A DNA stretch of 64,000 bases from Epiperipatus broadwayi (GCA_028023455.1 JAQFVV010000012.1:10142499-10206498), one strand, 5' to 3'; counted from the first letter of the stretch, positions 48,996 through 63,851 are shown. Notes: generated by a model not told the origin, from the sequence alone. A program made the numbers and translations.

Positions 48996-50096
48996 TAATA
49001 TGTAAAAATTCTGAAATAAAATTGTTGAAATATTTATTTATCTGATATCTTGCTTGTATTTTTTTTTGTAGTAAATAAATATCTACTTTTCTAATGAAAA
49101 GATAATCATAATTTAAATGCACACTGTATTTACTTACATATTTGTCCAATTAAACAGTTATATTTTAAATAGAAAAATATATGCTACAAAATTACTAATA
49201 ATTGGAATATGAAATATGATGTAAAGAAAGTTACGATCAATTTTATTTATAAACAATGTAAAAGCAAATTAAGTTAATAAATATATAATAAAAGACTATT
49301 TTACATAATAGATATATTGATGATATAATAAATAAAAATAACATAATTAATATTATTTTTGAAAAATTAAATAATAAATTCAAAATTAAATTTATTAAAG
49401 AATTTATGAATTTTATAAATGTTTTGGTTATAATAATATACATTGAAATAGTAAGATTTGTTTTCAAATCTTAAGTTTCATCTTTTCTATCGTCTCTCAC
49501 CCACCATTCTATGCTACCCAAATTTAAACTTTTTTGGTATCGAATTGTGTGTGTAGCAATATTAAAAAGGTATCAATATATGTAAAATCCACCATAAACA
49601 CACACACGTTTCAATAACAAATTTAAAGCAATAAATAAAAATAAATGATGTAATTTGTATTTCTCTTTTAATTATATAAAAATATATAATTTTAACAATT
49701 TATTTTAAATTATAAAGTTCGTTATTTATTGCTGTGTTTAAATTTCATATTTAATAATAATTTTAGAAATCTGATTATAATTTAAGTAAAAGTAAAAATA
49801 ATTGTATATTCCCTTTTGTCTTTGAAATTTAAAAGTAACGTAGATGAGAGATAATAGATTAATTAAAAAGAAAAATTCCCTAAAATATTTAATTACAAAA
49901 TGTAAAGATAAAAATAAATCTAGACAATACAAATGCAGCTTTCTATAAATTAAACTTACAAGAATGTATTGATATCTTTGCAACTGGTCTTATTAAAAGC
50001 GTCCCTTAGTGATTCAGTTTCAAGAAGGCAGGGACGATTGTCCCCTTACCTTTACGTTTTTTATTCAAGGTAAGTCGGTTTTAATCATTATATATT

Positions 50097-52720
50097 ATGG
50101 AAAGTGATAATATAATTGATAACTCTCAAATTAATGTTAACCCCGATCTCAGCATTCAATCTAGCAATGCAGTCATCGGTCGTAAATATTATAGCCTTAG
50201 ATCTAATCTAAATGCAACTAAACTAACTTCTACTACAAATAAAAACCCACAAACCAATAAATAAAATGAAAACACCATCGCAAATATCAACAAAAGTTTA
50301 GAAAATATTCAATTTACCCCTAATATAAACAATAGCACAAATATCTCATCAACCGAAACTATTGAAATCCTTAAAAATACAAGCAAAAACCGATCATCTC
50401 CTCTCCGAAGACTTTACGCTCCCTCAGAAGACTCTAATGAGCAATTTCCTTTGCCCAATAATACCCTGAAAACCATATCTGAAAATAATAGACAAAATTT
50501 CCAACAAGATGATTTCGGCGAATTTTTTAAAGTTAAAACTTTTCCACCAGAGGTCGACAAAACCAGCGCTGTCACATTACAGTTTGTCAACAGTAAATTT
50601 AAAAATCAAAAAGAAGAAATAAATTTTAAAACTAATAAATCTCATTCCAAAACAAACAAAGATTATAGCACAGAACAATCCATTGCTACATCAGCCAACT
50701 TGCAATCTAAACCAATTTCCTCAATTCCAATATTGAAAAATTCCTCCACGTACGCAAATATCATAAGGTCTAAAAATTCTGAGAGCATCAACGAAAATAT
50801 TAAGGCCGATAATTACAATGAACTATATTTGAATATCTCAGAATTAGACACAGAACAAGAATCAAACACTCTGGAAAATGTCTCATTTAATATAAACGAT
50901 CTTAATGACAACATGTTCCTAAAAATAAATAACGATTTCAACAAAACGATTCCCAACACACTGTATAAATCGTTTACAAACTACTACAGCGATAAGTCGT
51001 TAATCTTAGCCATAACAAATCAACAATGTGCGTTATATAAGTTCCCTCTAGAACAACTATACAGCCTAATCAATCAAAATCAATTAGGCAAAGGCATTCA
51101 CATGATCCTTAATCATCCCAATGACCGCTATGTTATCGTTGAGTTTAAAACGTGGGCGGACCGTATGAACTTTAAAAATAACTACCGATCTTTGGGAAAT
51201 TATATACTATGCTCCATAGATATGAACCGTCCAGTTACACTATCCGGCAGAATTCAAAACTGCCTTGCCCACTTGAAAGAACAAGAACTACAAGACATCC
51301 TTATTAATTATGGTTCAGTTAGCAAATTTAAACACCTATTAAACCCTCACTTCAAAGATCAAATCCTGTCCAATACAGTTATCTTCACACTTACATTAAA
51401 GAAAAACATTATACCCACTGACATACCCACCATTATTACTGCAAGAGGCTCTCCTATGGTTTTGACCTTCAGGGGAGTACAGCCACAATGTTTCTTCTGC
51501 CTTCAAAGAACACACCTTATTAAAGATTGTGCAGCAAGAATATGCACACACTGTGGTATTAAAAAGAATAAAGTTCACAGATGCCCTGGTAGACCTATTA
51601 ATATGGCTATCACATCCTTAAATAGACAATCACCACATGGGACTAATTCAAACAGCAACCTCACAAACCCAGACAATCTGATTCAAATAAATCCTCCAAC
51701 AAACCCTTTCACATCCAAACATATCTTTCAAAATGAAAATCTTCAAGAAAGAACAAACACCAACCTCTACACTAATAGTAGTGAATCAGAGAACCAAGCA
51801 ATAACATATACTGCTACTAAACCAATCTCTCAAACCAATAATACTCAAGATCATTCATACGATACATATTGTACTAATCCCCGAGAAACAATGCTAGGCC
51901 AAACTCTTTCTACAAAAGAAGACAATATGACCAAACCATCTAACGAGAGCAAGGAAAACCCAGGCGATGAAGAAAATACATTTAAAAAATTTCAAAACAA
52001 TTCATCTATAACAACTCCCACCCAGCTTAAAACCAATGATGCATCATCATTCGGGCCAGCTAAGTCTAACAAACCTAAACAAAGTGATCCACAAACTGTC
52101 CTCAATTCTTCAACGCATGCAATAATTAACCATCCAGATGAAAAGACTTATCAAACACTCAACCCGAAAGTCAGCATAATTAATGCTTCACAACAGTTAC
52201 AGCAAACCGAAAATGACTCAGGTCTAAAATTTAAATCAAATTCTTATAACAATAAAAAAACACTTTCATCAAAATAACAGGAAAAAGAAAAAAACACTAT
52301 TAAACTTAAAAAACCCCAAAAACCAACACAACAAAGACCCAAAATACAAATAAGAAAATTAAAAGAAAATCAATTCGCTCAGATAAATCAAGCTCTGATG
52401 ATGACAGCTCCCATCCAATACATTATTCACCACCACCCGCTAGCAAACAAATTTCAGATATATCCAGCACAAAGCTTTGCAAATCCATAGAAAAAAAGAG
52501 GAAAACCATGGATCCTATAGCCATCGATACCATTGATCCATACACTACTTCATCAGACACCGAAGACTTCATGGATGTGTTTCCTCAACCAACAAATATA
52601 TCACCAATCTATCTACAAGTTCAATCACAAGACTCTGATTGCCAAACAACATCAGAACTCATTAACATGGAGATGTCCCACATTGACTTGGTACACTTTG
52701 CTGAGGACGGTTTGGATTAA
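50097..52720 (+). pseudogene. LINE ORF1 protein (nucleic-acid binding, zinc knuckles), two lesions
   Basis: The likely start is ATG at 50097, in frame with the long open part; a TAA at 50262-50264 interrupts it. The frame is then open to 52277, and a frameshift near 52290-52320 joins the C-terminal part, which ends at the TAA at 52718-52720, six bases before ORF2. Features: an Asn/Ser/Thr-rich N-terminal third, a folded middle of RRM-like alternation, a canonical CX2CX4HX4C knuckle (51489-51530: CFFCLQRTHLIKDC), then CX2CX7HXC (from 51543). A long polar tail with a basic patch (KKIKRKSIRSD) and an acidic end follows. ORF1 proteins coat the RNA and aid its return to the nucleus in related elements. 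Total length near 870 residues, long for an ORF1. Confidence 0.8.
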
Positions 52721-52726
52721 TCTATC

Positions 52727-55700
52727 ATGTTCTGCAAAATTGCTGGCATTAACATTCGCGGCATCAACTCAATTGATAGAGTTCTAGCTATTAAAAACTG
52801 GCTCTCGCTCTGCTCCCCTCATATACTTCTTATGGGTGAAACTAAATATCACCATAAGACTGATCATAAAATATTATCTCTTCTCTCAGCTCTCGGATTT
52901 ACTAGATTTTCCATAGGCCATTCTGCTTCAGGTGGAGTCGGTATTCTTCTCAGCAAGTCAACACCACCAAACAGTTTTAGCATTCTATTCCTAGATGCCA
53001 ATATTATTGTCATAGAAATAGACTATTGGGGTTATCCGATCATCATAGCTTATATATATACAGCCAAAGACACCTCTCAATATCTAAAAATAATCCATAT
53101 CCTAAATGCCATCAATGCTAACAGAGCCTCCCCTACTATTCTTCTGGGAGACTTTAACACCACATACAACGACTTCAACAAGAGATTTTTGCATCTAATA
53201 AATCGCAGATTAATGTGTGGAGAGGGTTTCTTCCCTCCTGAAGCCTACTCTTTCTATACTAAAACTAAAAAGTCCCTGATTGATTTGGTTTTCTACACCC
53301 CAGACCTCCATTTCAACCTTGATGCAGCCTTGGCCCCTGTTGCTTTCTCTGATCACATGGCTCTAATCTTACAACTTACACCTATTGCAATCCCTACACC
53401 TATTGATGGACCTGGTAAAACCATGCACATGATCACCCAATCAAATATGACCGAAGCGATAGTGTCTGAGGCATACATCCTTTTCCAGAAAATAAACATC
53501 CTTTCCCTTCCTGCTGAGGAGGGCTGGTTTTCCTTCATTGGAATACCCCAGTCCATATTAAATCACCACACCAGGAAAATCAAAGGACCTAATGGCCTTC
53601 TAAATGACCTAACAGACATTAATATACAACTTCAAGCATCACAGCAAAATTTCACAAATACAGAAAAAATTATCTTCCTTAAAAATCTCTACAAATCAAG
53701 CAAAAGTCCCTTGCAGAATATATATCCATCAGAAGAGCCAAATGTTTCTTAGCACAACAACACTGCTGGACGAGAGACTACCTCAGATGGGCACTGGGAT
53801 ACAATAAAAAACAAATCACTCCCTTATCCATTAATACTAATGGAACCAATCTTATTGGCTTTCCAATGATGCAGAACATCAGCAAACAATTCTGTCAATT
53901 AATGCAAAAAGATGGAGTTCCTCCTATAAACAGCTGGTTGGATGCTGGTGACACCGGCGAACATGGCATCACGGAAATCCAAATCAAAAATAAGATGATG
54001 GCGTTCATCCTGGCCTTCATGGCATCCCAAATTTCCTTCTCAAACACCTCAGTCATTTCACTGTGCCAATTATTAAAAAAATGATTAATCACCTAGCCTC
54101 CGGAAACAGAAACATAACAGATCTTTACCCAGTGGCACTCGTGCCTTTTATTAAAAAAGCAAAACCACTAAATGACATTAACAGTATCCGGCCAATTTCC
54201 ATGACCCCATTGCTTATCAAGATAATTGAGTCAGTCATTAAAGATCAAATCCAAACTCAAATTCTTAGCCATATCTCGTCAAACCAATATGGAAAAAAGG
54301 GATCATCAACCTTGCATGCTATGTCCAATGTAACTGCACTGTTCAATTACATCAGAGGACATCGTAAATCAAAACCTATTGCTGTCCAGCTGGATGTTGT
54401 GGCAGCATTTGATTCAGTCCAGATAAGCACCCTCCTGGATATTCTGTTGGAATGCAACATTCCAGCCGGGATTGTACAGATGGTCAGCAATCTGCTCAAC
54501 AACAGAGAGATTTTTCTCTCTCTTGATGGCAAGATCACACCAGGCTTCAAGCCATACAAGTCGATCCCTCAAGGATCCCTGCTCAGTGCCCTTTTCTTCA
54601 CAGCATACATCAACCCTCTTCTGATAGATATAGAAAAAAACCTCCCTGGAATTTTCCTTCCCTCTCTCAATAAAAACTTCAATGTATTTGCATATATAGA
54701 TGACATCATGGTTGTACTTCCCACCATTAAATACCTTCCCCATCTCATGAACATATTAAACAGAAATACAGCGAAACTTGGCCTACAAATAAATTTTAAC
54801 AAATCTTCCATCTAGAAGATAATGTCTGGTAAACAAATTAACTCTCCCTTTTCTGCAAAACCCCAAAGATACCTAGGTTTTCCAATCTACAAAACTCCAA
54901 CTGCAATGGCAAGAGAGATTCAAGATGCAATCCTCCATTCAACTGAAGCCATCACCACTTCACTCTCTAGAGTATACCTTTCATTATATGGAAAGGTTGG
55001 CCTCCTCAACATGATCATAATGCCAAAAATTTCGTATTATCTTCCATTCGTTAAAATGTCTAAACAGTTTCAAAATAAAATTAACCGATTATGCACCAAA
55101 CTTCTCTGGAGAGGAAGGACAGTTGCTATTAGCTTGCGAGGTATCCAACGACCATGCTGGTTCAATGGACTCTCATTCCACTCAATACAAGCAATCATTT
55201 TACAGAAAACCCACAACACTCTACATAATCTGATCCTCTCCTGCGGATACTCTAACATTATTAAAAAAATTACACTGACAGATCGTCCTCCACCCTCTTC
55301 CAGTTCATGGATAGCATCCCTAATACAACATCTACAACTTTATAACCTGATAATACCCTTTAACCTTAACCAAAAAATCACCTTATGGGAAGCATACAAT
55401 ATAATCAACTATAATCAACAACCCATTAAAACCAGCCTAAAAGTAACCAACCGAAGACTCATTACACACTTCAAAAGATGGAGTCTGGAACCCAAATTCC
55501 TTGACTTCATCATTAAAATAAATCTTAATGTGCTACCCACGAATTGGTTTCTTTATCACCGAAGAGGTTTTACCAGCATTGACCCTATATGTGGCCTGTG
55601 TGCTCGTGAAGATGAAACCATAGACCATATTATACACCGGTGCCCAAGACTTAAAACTCTGAAAGATATAATTATAATCAATTCCAACATAAGACCTGAT

Positions 55701-55940
55701 ATGATTTTCTCACTTGAAAATGCCATTCATAATGGATTTTTTTCAATAATAAGGCTTTCTACCTTTATCCTTTATTCCATATGGATAGTGAGATGCAAAA
55801 GTCTCATAGAATTTCCCCCGCCACAAATCATACCATTGTTTTATCAAACGCTCAAAAAAATCAAGAAACGTGACCAGCTCCTTGCCTCCAGTAAAGTCTT
55901 TGCTGACACCTGGTCTTTAATTGCTCTTTCCTTTTCCTGA
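52727..55940 (+). pseudogene. LINE ORF2 protein: APE endonuclease, RT, C-terminal CCHC; three lesions
   Basis: The endonuclease (frame from 52727) keeps Asn9 (INIRG), Glu38 (MGET), Asp142 and Asn144 (GDFN), Asp186 (SLIDLVF) and Ser-Asp-His 208-210, all needed for target nicking. A frameshift near 53690 and another near 54012 lead into the RT frame. It shows IRPISM, motif A QLDVVAAFDS (two Asp), motif B PQGSLLS and motif C YIDD (54693-54704), with Ile where most LINEs have Ala. A TAG at 54813-54815 interrupts the thumb side; the frame continues to the TGA at 55938-55940. The end carries CGLCAREDETIDHIIHRC, a CCHC-type segment common in LINE C termini. Start chosen as the first ATG after ORF1, six bases after its stop. 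Confidence 0.85.
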
Positions 55941-56215
55941 TTACCAATTCCCACCTACCCAGCATTATAGAATAGTCAATTATAAAAGAAAATATTCATG
56001 TTTATATTAAAAATGCTAATACCATTAAACAAGTTCTTAGAATCTCTTCACTATACCTAACCACATAAGAGTATAACATTGTGCTCTCATAACATAATCT
56101 AGCCAGATGGCAAATAGAACATTATATAATCATATTATTGTACAATTTATTCATTTATTTATCCTTTATTAGTATGTAATCACTATTTATTGTTAATAAA
56201 TTTTTATTGAAATGA

Positions 56216-59200
56216 AGAATGTATTGATTATCCTTGGGGCAAATGAGTGGCTCCAAAAATAAAATATAACAAAAGTGAAATGATAAGATCAAGAAAGGAG
56301 GACATTTTGAACTTTCTAAGACCTTGTAGTTAAACTTTAGCTGTGCTCTCGATCAGTTGAGAGTCTCCAGAAGTCCTAAATTAATTTACCTACCACAGTA
56401 TGGTAGAGTAGAAAGCACCCAGAATATTTTCCTCCCAGAGATGGTCTATCGTATGCCGAACCTTCCCATTGCCCTCCACAAAATCAACCAAGAAGATCTG
56501 CTGCCAAACAATTAGAAAGCTGCTGCTGCTGTTAAAATTAAATGAATCATCTAAATGCTGGAAAGAACTGCTACTTCTCTGAAATCATGAACAATTTGTT
56601 ACTGAATACTGAATCTGAAAACTTCTCATAAATCAGGCACCTGTACCCAAGTTCTAGAGTACTTGAATTTATAATCATGCTATAGCTCACTCTCTAAATG
56701 TAACTTGTAAACTCTAAATTGTAAACTCTAAATTTAGTGATTAATTTATTATATAATTTTATTTAATAATCTAACTTGCCTAATTCTATCTTTTCTTGGA
56801 TATGCATTTCTAAACTTTACATTTTATTATCTAATTATAGCATGCTTATAAGATTTCTGACTGGACCTCGCCAAATTTAAATATAGATTTTAATCAAGAT
56901 GATTGCCATCTTGTCTAGCAACCTGTTAATATATTTCGTTATATACTTTTGTTGGCTGATCAGCTCGGAAATCTCTATAATTTTCTAAATATAAATCCAT
57001 GATTGCTTGAAACCGTGGATGCATATCCTGCAAATCCTCATTAATATTTATTTCTATAAATTACTTAATATTTTCATATAAATTGACACACATTCAATGC
57101 TTCATTGACTGTAATGCAGGGGTCTACTACTTAGCAAATGGCTGACATATTAGTTATTAATACTCACCCCGTTCACCTATCGTTTTATATTTTATTAAGT
57201 TTTTAAATAATAATTCCGTAAATCACATTTCTTTGAGAGTCAAAAACATTCTTTATTAAATGTTGATGATGAAGGGCCGAGTTATAAAATATATTTAAAT
57301 CTTAACAAAATAGTCTTGTAGATTATACATGTGTTACATTTTGGAGATGCGATGACCTATTATTATAAGCCTTGGATACTCCGGATTCTATAGGATTAAA
57401 ATTAACCCCAGTCGTCCTACACAAGCAGACAAATAAATGTTCCCATAGGACTTGACAACTGTCACCAGCCAGGAAGTAATTGTGGCACGAACCACTTGCC
57501 CCTGGTTATGCTTATGTGACACCTTATCTCTTTGGGCCTATGGCAAACGCCAGCCCGTTGTTCTAAACTCATTCATGGCTTCACAGTTTTAATATACTGC
57601 CACCTTCATATCGCCTTTCTAGACATACCACGTGTTTTAATTGTTAACTTTATTACTCAATATATAACTCCGACTCTGCATTAGTGATATAGCTCACTCT
57701 CAAATAAATGTCTGTCCATAGTAATTAGTAAATATCTTCTTTAATTAAATAAATATGTGCCCGCCATTACTATTATTAATTCTACTTTAGACTCTTGCAG
57801 TGCAAAGATATAAATCCTGAAGGCATGCTCATGAAATACTTGCTCGAGAATTTAGATAGCTAGATTACATCAGTCACATAAATGTATCTTTTTGTAAAAT
57901 ATAACAGTATCGGAAATACCGCTGCTGAGATTTTAAATATTACCAAATATTATTAGTTAAATGATTTATTACAAAATATTTTCAATAAATAATTTTAAAC
58001 TATACGTCTGCCATTACACATTTATTTATTCACCACCCATTCAATATGTTTCCTCGATTCTTTAAATATAAATGTTTAATATTAATGTTGTTATTATTGG
58101 CTAACTCGAAATAAAATTCTTGATTCTCTTGCATCTCCCTGACCCCCATGCCTAAAGAAATATTTACTAGTGTAGCATCAGATGCATTGTTTCGTAGATT
58201 GTATTGTGGAATCGATAAACTATGTTCGAACTCAGTACTACTGGTGGCTTCGCTGCCTAGATGGTGCTGCAGTTCTGTGTGGTGGTTGAATTCTGCACTA
58301 TGTTAACGAATCACACATTTCTGACCATTGCAACATATATAGCAATAAAACATAATATTAAAAAAAAATTGTTATTAAAAGAATAATAAGAAATAATTTA
58401 TTACAGTTATAAATAATATGCCAAAAATTTGCAACAATTATGAACTTCAGACACAAAAATAATTTACTAATTTTTGATTTAAATAAAAATTATAAACATT
58501 TTTTAATATTTTGCAATAAATATATATATATCATGATTATAAATCATAAATTAATGTATAATATAATCCTTAATAATAAAAAAAACAAATAGCAAAAAAA
58601 AAAAGATATAAATATACATTTTGAAAAAATATATAATAAAACTAACTACAAAATAAAAGGTAATGAAATTGCATGGGCAAGCATGAATAAAAAAAATTGA
58701 TTATTTTAATAAAGATTGGAAATCAAAATGACAGTTGTATGCAAAAACAAATTCGCCAAGATATGATAAGTATCAATTAACAATATATTTAATTTTACAA
58801 AGAAAAAAAAAATATACCAATACTAAAAAAAAAAGACATGACACAAAATTAGCTCCATTTATGCACTTTATAAATATTGGACATAAATAAATTGAGATGA
58901 TAATATAAAACTTATTGCATATGAAAATAACAAAATAATGAAAAAAATATTATGAATATTGATAATAATGTATAGCAAATGAATGCATTAGCATGCAATG
59001 ATTTACTTATATGTATACATGGTAATAGATTTTAAGCAAATCATGGCAGATACAAAGGTGCATTGAAAGAAGATATGTACTTGTATAAAGACACATCTAT
59101 GTGTTTGTATTTTATGTTTGTATGTGTATGCATAAATTACATATGAATGAGTAAATGTTTATGTATATATATATATATTTGTATGTATAAATGGTATATA

Positions 59201-60638
59201 CTTGTATGTATATATTTGCTTACATAGATTTGTGCATATTTAAAAATATATACACCTATAAAATATTAATATTATCCACATGATATCTAATGGGTATATG
59301 TCATTACATATGGATATCTTTTTGAATATTTGTATATATGCCATGTGTATATATATACTTACGAATTTCTGTGTAAGTAAGTATTGCATCTGCACTAGCA
59401 TTTGCCTTTTATGAGATAGCTAAGCAATGAGTTTGCAAATATTGTATTTTTGATTATGTGTATATGTGTATTTTGCTCATTTATAGTTTGTTGTATATGA
59501 TAATTGTAATTGTTTAAAAACAATGTATATGTTGCACAATACACTTTGTTATGCTAATGTTATTTATTTTAGATACAATACTAACTTTGCATGTATAATA
59601 ATAATGATATGTTGAACATAGCACCTAAAAAAAATCTCTAATTTTTTTGATGAAAGTTATAATCAAGTAACACAAAGTATTGCAGTTTAAATTTTAATAA
59701 TTATTAAATTAGTTATATTTCAACAACATACATATATTTGTTTAAATATATATAGTTCACTGTCCAAAAGAAAACTGGAATAACAACTGACAATCAATGG
59801 TGATAATTTGTCATTGCCTGCTATCTCTTGACATAATTTCTTTTTGGAATTAGATAACAAAATAATGGAGCTCTTTATTATTATACATTGAATGCATTAG
59901 AGTTAGCATGCAATTCTTTTAATGCTAGTAAAATTTAAGATGCTATTTGATAAAAATTATTTCAATGTATTAAGGACAAATTTTTGGTACAAAGACCATT
60001 TAGTTCAATGACTTTATTATAAACATTTCTTCCAAAATATCACATTATATTTGTACAATGTGGGGAATCTGGTTTTGATAAAGTAGTTCAGAAATATTTA
60101 TATCATCAGAAGTGAAAAACTATTCATATTATTAGTTTTTAGATAAATCTTATACACTAGCAAACAAATAGTGGTTTTTCAGGTCTTAAAAAAGTTACTA
60201 AAATGCAAAATTCCACAATTTGTCTTCCTGTTCTGAAAGGTAAAGAAACAAAGTTGCACAAATAAAATGGAATGAACCTATATTTGATTTCAGAATAATG
60301 ACAAGGATAAGAGTATTTCAGTTTAATGACTTAATTTAACATTAAAATGTATTGTTTGAGGAATATTTTATACAAATTTTAATATATAAATTTATATACT
60401 TGGAATAGGCTTGAGTAATAGACATTGCAGTATTTATATAATAGTTTGACAAATAGCAAATCATTACAAAATGGAAACAGTGAGATAATGTTCTGAAACT
60501 ATCTCAAAATATTTTACCCAAGGATATAACAATGATAATTATACATCAAACCAAAAATCCCTCAAGTCAGTGCACTTTTTTACAAAATCAATAGATATAA
60601 CACTTCCTTCTTTTAAGTTGTCACTATTAAACAAGACA
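56216..60638. other. Less AT-rich patch 56220-58330, then AT-rich DNA
   Basis: 56220-58330 is noticeably richer in G+C than its surroundings and probably contains decayed transposon sequence, but I recognise no domain. Short plus-strand pieces near 56390-56510 look protein-like (HPEYFPPRDGLSYAEPSHC) without a family match. 58330-60638 is A/T-rich, with TATATGTATG-type runs at 59080-59360. Confidence 0.45.
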
Positions 60639-60716
60639 AGTTGGTGGATGAGAGGTCAGCATGGCTTACCTTACAAGCAGTTGTCCCGGGTTAGGGGGTT
60701 CATGTCCCAGCCGATG
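60639..60716 (+). mobile_element. tRNA-derived SINE head
   Basis: TTGGTGGATGAGAGGTCAGC (A-box region), then GGGTTCATGTCCC (60697-60709, B box) and CAGCCGATGC, followed by an A-rich tail with AAATAAATAAAATAAA. It resembles the head at 17117-17186. Confidence 0.65.
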
Positions 60717-63700
60717 CTTGACACATGAAAAAAATAAATAAAATAAACATGTTTGCAACATAAAACTAATGAAGAAAGTGGTATAAATCTAAGAATAGGC
60801 ATTCTGTGGCTTCCTTTAACTCTTTTAGTATCTTTACATATATGTATACTTTTGTCATTACAAAAATTTAATCTCATAAATTTGATATTAGAAATTCCCA
60901 TCCTTAGACAGTTATAAAAAAATATTTAAATACAAATATAGTATATATACTTAAGCTAGATTGAATTAAAGGGGTTGTGAACCCAGATTTTCAAGTTTCC
61001 TTCAGTCATTTATTCTGTCTATAATCATATAATTAAAGTTTTAAATTCTTTTGCAAAAAATAATGTCTTATATCTTTTACTTTGCAATAGTTTATCAACA
61101 TTTATAATAATAAATTCAAAAATAAATTAATTTTAACATAGGCATCATGACAATATCTATATATAAAGAGAGAATGGTTACAAGAGAAATATGTTTAGTC
61201 TTAGAATTGCCAATTAGTAATTAATGGTTCATAGCAACATCAAAAATAAAATTATCTCTGGTTATTTATATGGATATAATCCTTTAATTTCCATTATTTA
61301 CATCATAATAAATCCATGAAAATATTTAATTTTATATATATAGTTTAATGGCCATAGATCACATGTAGATTTTTTTTCTCATTTAATTTGGGTACCATCA
61401 GATTAAATTGCTGATCTGAGAATGTGACATGTAGATATTTTCTTATGGTTCAGAATACATATAAAACATTAAAAATCACATAATTTATTATTTACTTACC
61501 ACCAAATGTTAATTAAATTTCTTTAGGCTAATACCATCAAACTATCATCATAATCATTACTGATTGGGTCTAACTTACAATGGCAAAGTTTTTACTTTAT
61601 CAAATCTTGGCCTCTTTTTATATTAAAAATGAAGATAGTAAGACAAATAATTTAATCAATGAAATAAAATTTATTAACATTATAAAATAAAAACATAATA
61701 ATAAAAATACTAACTTTCTTGGAATAAATAAATATTCTTCCAAAAAAATATTAGTTTATTTTTACTTGATAAAAGAAAAATGAAATACAATTCTTAATAC
61801 TACATACAATTAATTGGAAATAGTGTTTACTAAATCTATGTATATGATTAATACATCACTATAAATTATCTAGTTGAATTTCATAAGAATAATAAATTTT
61901 TATCTTTATTTCATTTATTTACTTACTTAAGACAATGTCTAATCCTATTGTTTCTTGGTTTTTGTAAAAATAAAATAAACTATTAATAGGACTTTGAACT
62001 TTATGGCATGTGATTCATCAAGTTTGAATGTTTATGTAAGCAGATGAATAGTTATTACATACTGTTCTAGACATTTTCATGTAAAGAATGTAAATTATTC
62101 ATTCCTATTTTCAGTTTCATTTATAGAATAAATATTACAATAATATATAAAAAGAAAATAACTATTATATGACATAAATATTAATAATTTAATGCTGAAT
62201 AACAATCAATATCCTGGAAATATTAGGCATGAATCTAACTCAATTCTGAGCAATCAACTAATAAATATAATTTCATATGTTTTAATAAGGACTCTTTTTC
62301 TGTAGAGTTGTAAACCCTCAGTTCAAGATCAATGAATTCCAATACATCTCTATCACATCTGTTCCCAACTTAATAGCATTCAAAAATTTTATCTATTTTG
62401 ATTATGTTTCCCATTTTTAAACAATGTATTCCATAATAAAATATCACAACCATTAATATTGCTTTCTTTAATAACAATAACAGAATTACTCAATTTTCAT
62501 ATATTTCCTGAGTTAAATTGTAGCACTTAAATTATAATCTACAATAAGATGATTTTATCTGATGTGCAGATTTTCAAAAGACAACAATTTTTTTAAGCAA
62601 ATGTTTATTAGCTTAGCTTGTCATGTTTATAATTAAAACTTTAAAGAAAATATTATTAGTATTTATAGCATATAAACTTTACAAGTCCCTCTATTGAGGT
62701 GAAAATTAAGAGATCTTCCACATTAAGATCAAGGGATTATAGTTTTCTCTTGATGATGTCATATTTATCTCATTATTCTAAATACTATTACCATGGCATA
62801 ACTCAAATACAGCTCATCTCCAAGGCCCCTGCTAGTAAGAGTTAAATTTATCCATATATGCATTCAATATAAGTTCTTGCAAAAACATCAGCATTTTGTC
62901 TCATTTCTTAATGTTGTAATAATAAATGTACAATATATTTTTAAATTAAAAATAATAATTACAAATCAAACTTCATATTTTAAATAAAACACACACATAT
63001 ATATTGTGACCATTTATTTTCAATAGAAAATAAATACAGGTACAATCTAGTATCTAATTTTTTTTAATTATAATTCTAAGGGGTTTGTTGATATTATCTC
63101 TATTAATCTAACTTAATGCTCTATTTTATGTATATAAAGCTGTATAATTGTATTTTTTTATTTATTTAAGAGTATGTTAATACCAAGGTTGCTATCTTCC
63201 CAACCATTGACTAACTTTCATAAATTTATCAGTTATTAACCTCCTATTAAAAAGGTAAAAATAAATAAAAGTGTTTTTTCCTCTTCTTTTTGTTACTATT
63301 CAAAGTTATATAGCTTTAATTTCAAATGCTTTGGTTAACAATAATTATATTAAATATATATATATATAATTTTTACTATAAAAAAACACCTGAAATCATT
63401 TTCACTGTATTTATTTAAATTATATGTAAATCATTTCCAGTGCAAATGTTCTAAATTTTTGTCAATTGTAATAATCCCCCTTCTGTTTATTGTCCTAACT
63501 GAAATCACATATTACTCTAAAATGAGTGTAAAGGGGGCAGTTTTGAAAACACAATAGTCACTTCTTCAACATCACTATAAATTGGTCATACTAATATTTT
63601 GCCTGCTAAATTCTACAACCAAGTTAATTAAGTTTTAATTGTTTTGGAGGATAAGACAATATATGCTGCTAAAAGGAAAACTTATCCAAACAAACCTCTT

Positions 63701-63851
63701 CTTAGGATGTGCTATTTTACTTTAATTTCTCTAAATTTCTATAAATGGAGGAAAAGAAAGCAACTTTTCTGTGGAGACAGGAGCTGAAACTTTAATGATG
63801 CAATTTGAGGCATTTTATTATCTTGTGAACTTTTTCAATTTCATTCTGTCT
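60717..63851. other. AT-rich spacer, nothing recognised
   Basis: Short (AT)n and (TA)n tracts (for example 63355-63369) and no coding or repeat structure I can support. Confidence 0.5.

Larger units (their letters stand above)
42183..49989. other. AT-rich stretch with two tRNA-SINE-like heads
   Basis: Apart from SINE-like heads at about 48120-48215 and 48930-48995, an (ATA)n run at 46634-46652 and short (AT)n tracts, I see no gene. Open frames here (for example 42735-42947, 43385-43660, 49243-49467) are A/T-driven and show no domain. Confidence 0.5.
49990..56215 (+). mobile_element. Nearly full-length two-ORF APE-type LINE
   Basis: The order is a 5' region with a CGTCCC/GGGACG hairpin (50000-50036), ORF1 (50097-52720), six bases, ORF2 (52727-55940), then a 3' region with AATAAA near 56197. 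Base composition is distinctly less AT-rich than the flanks. ORF1 carries zinc knuckles. ORF2 carries an APE endonuclease, RT and a C-terminal CCHC. The C-terminal part of ORF2 recalls the L1/Tx1 group while the RT core is closer to the Jockey/CR1 side, so the clade is left open. Five lesions were found (stop and frameshift in ORF1, two frameshifts and one stop in ORF2), so the copy is dead but young. No target duplication was identified. Confidence 0.85.

Noticed and set aside
49243-49983. Hydrophobic minus-strand open frames
   Set aside because: They follow from T/A-rich composition (Leu, Ile, Phe, Asn, Lys bias) and show no motif.
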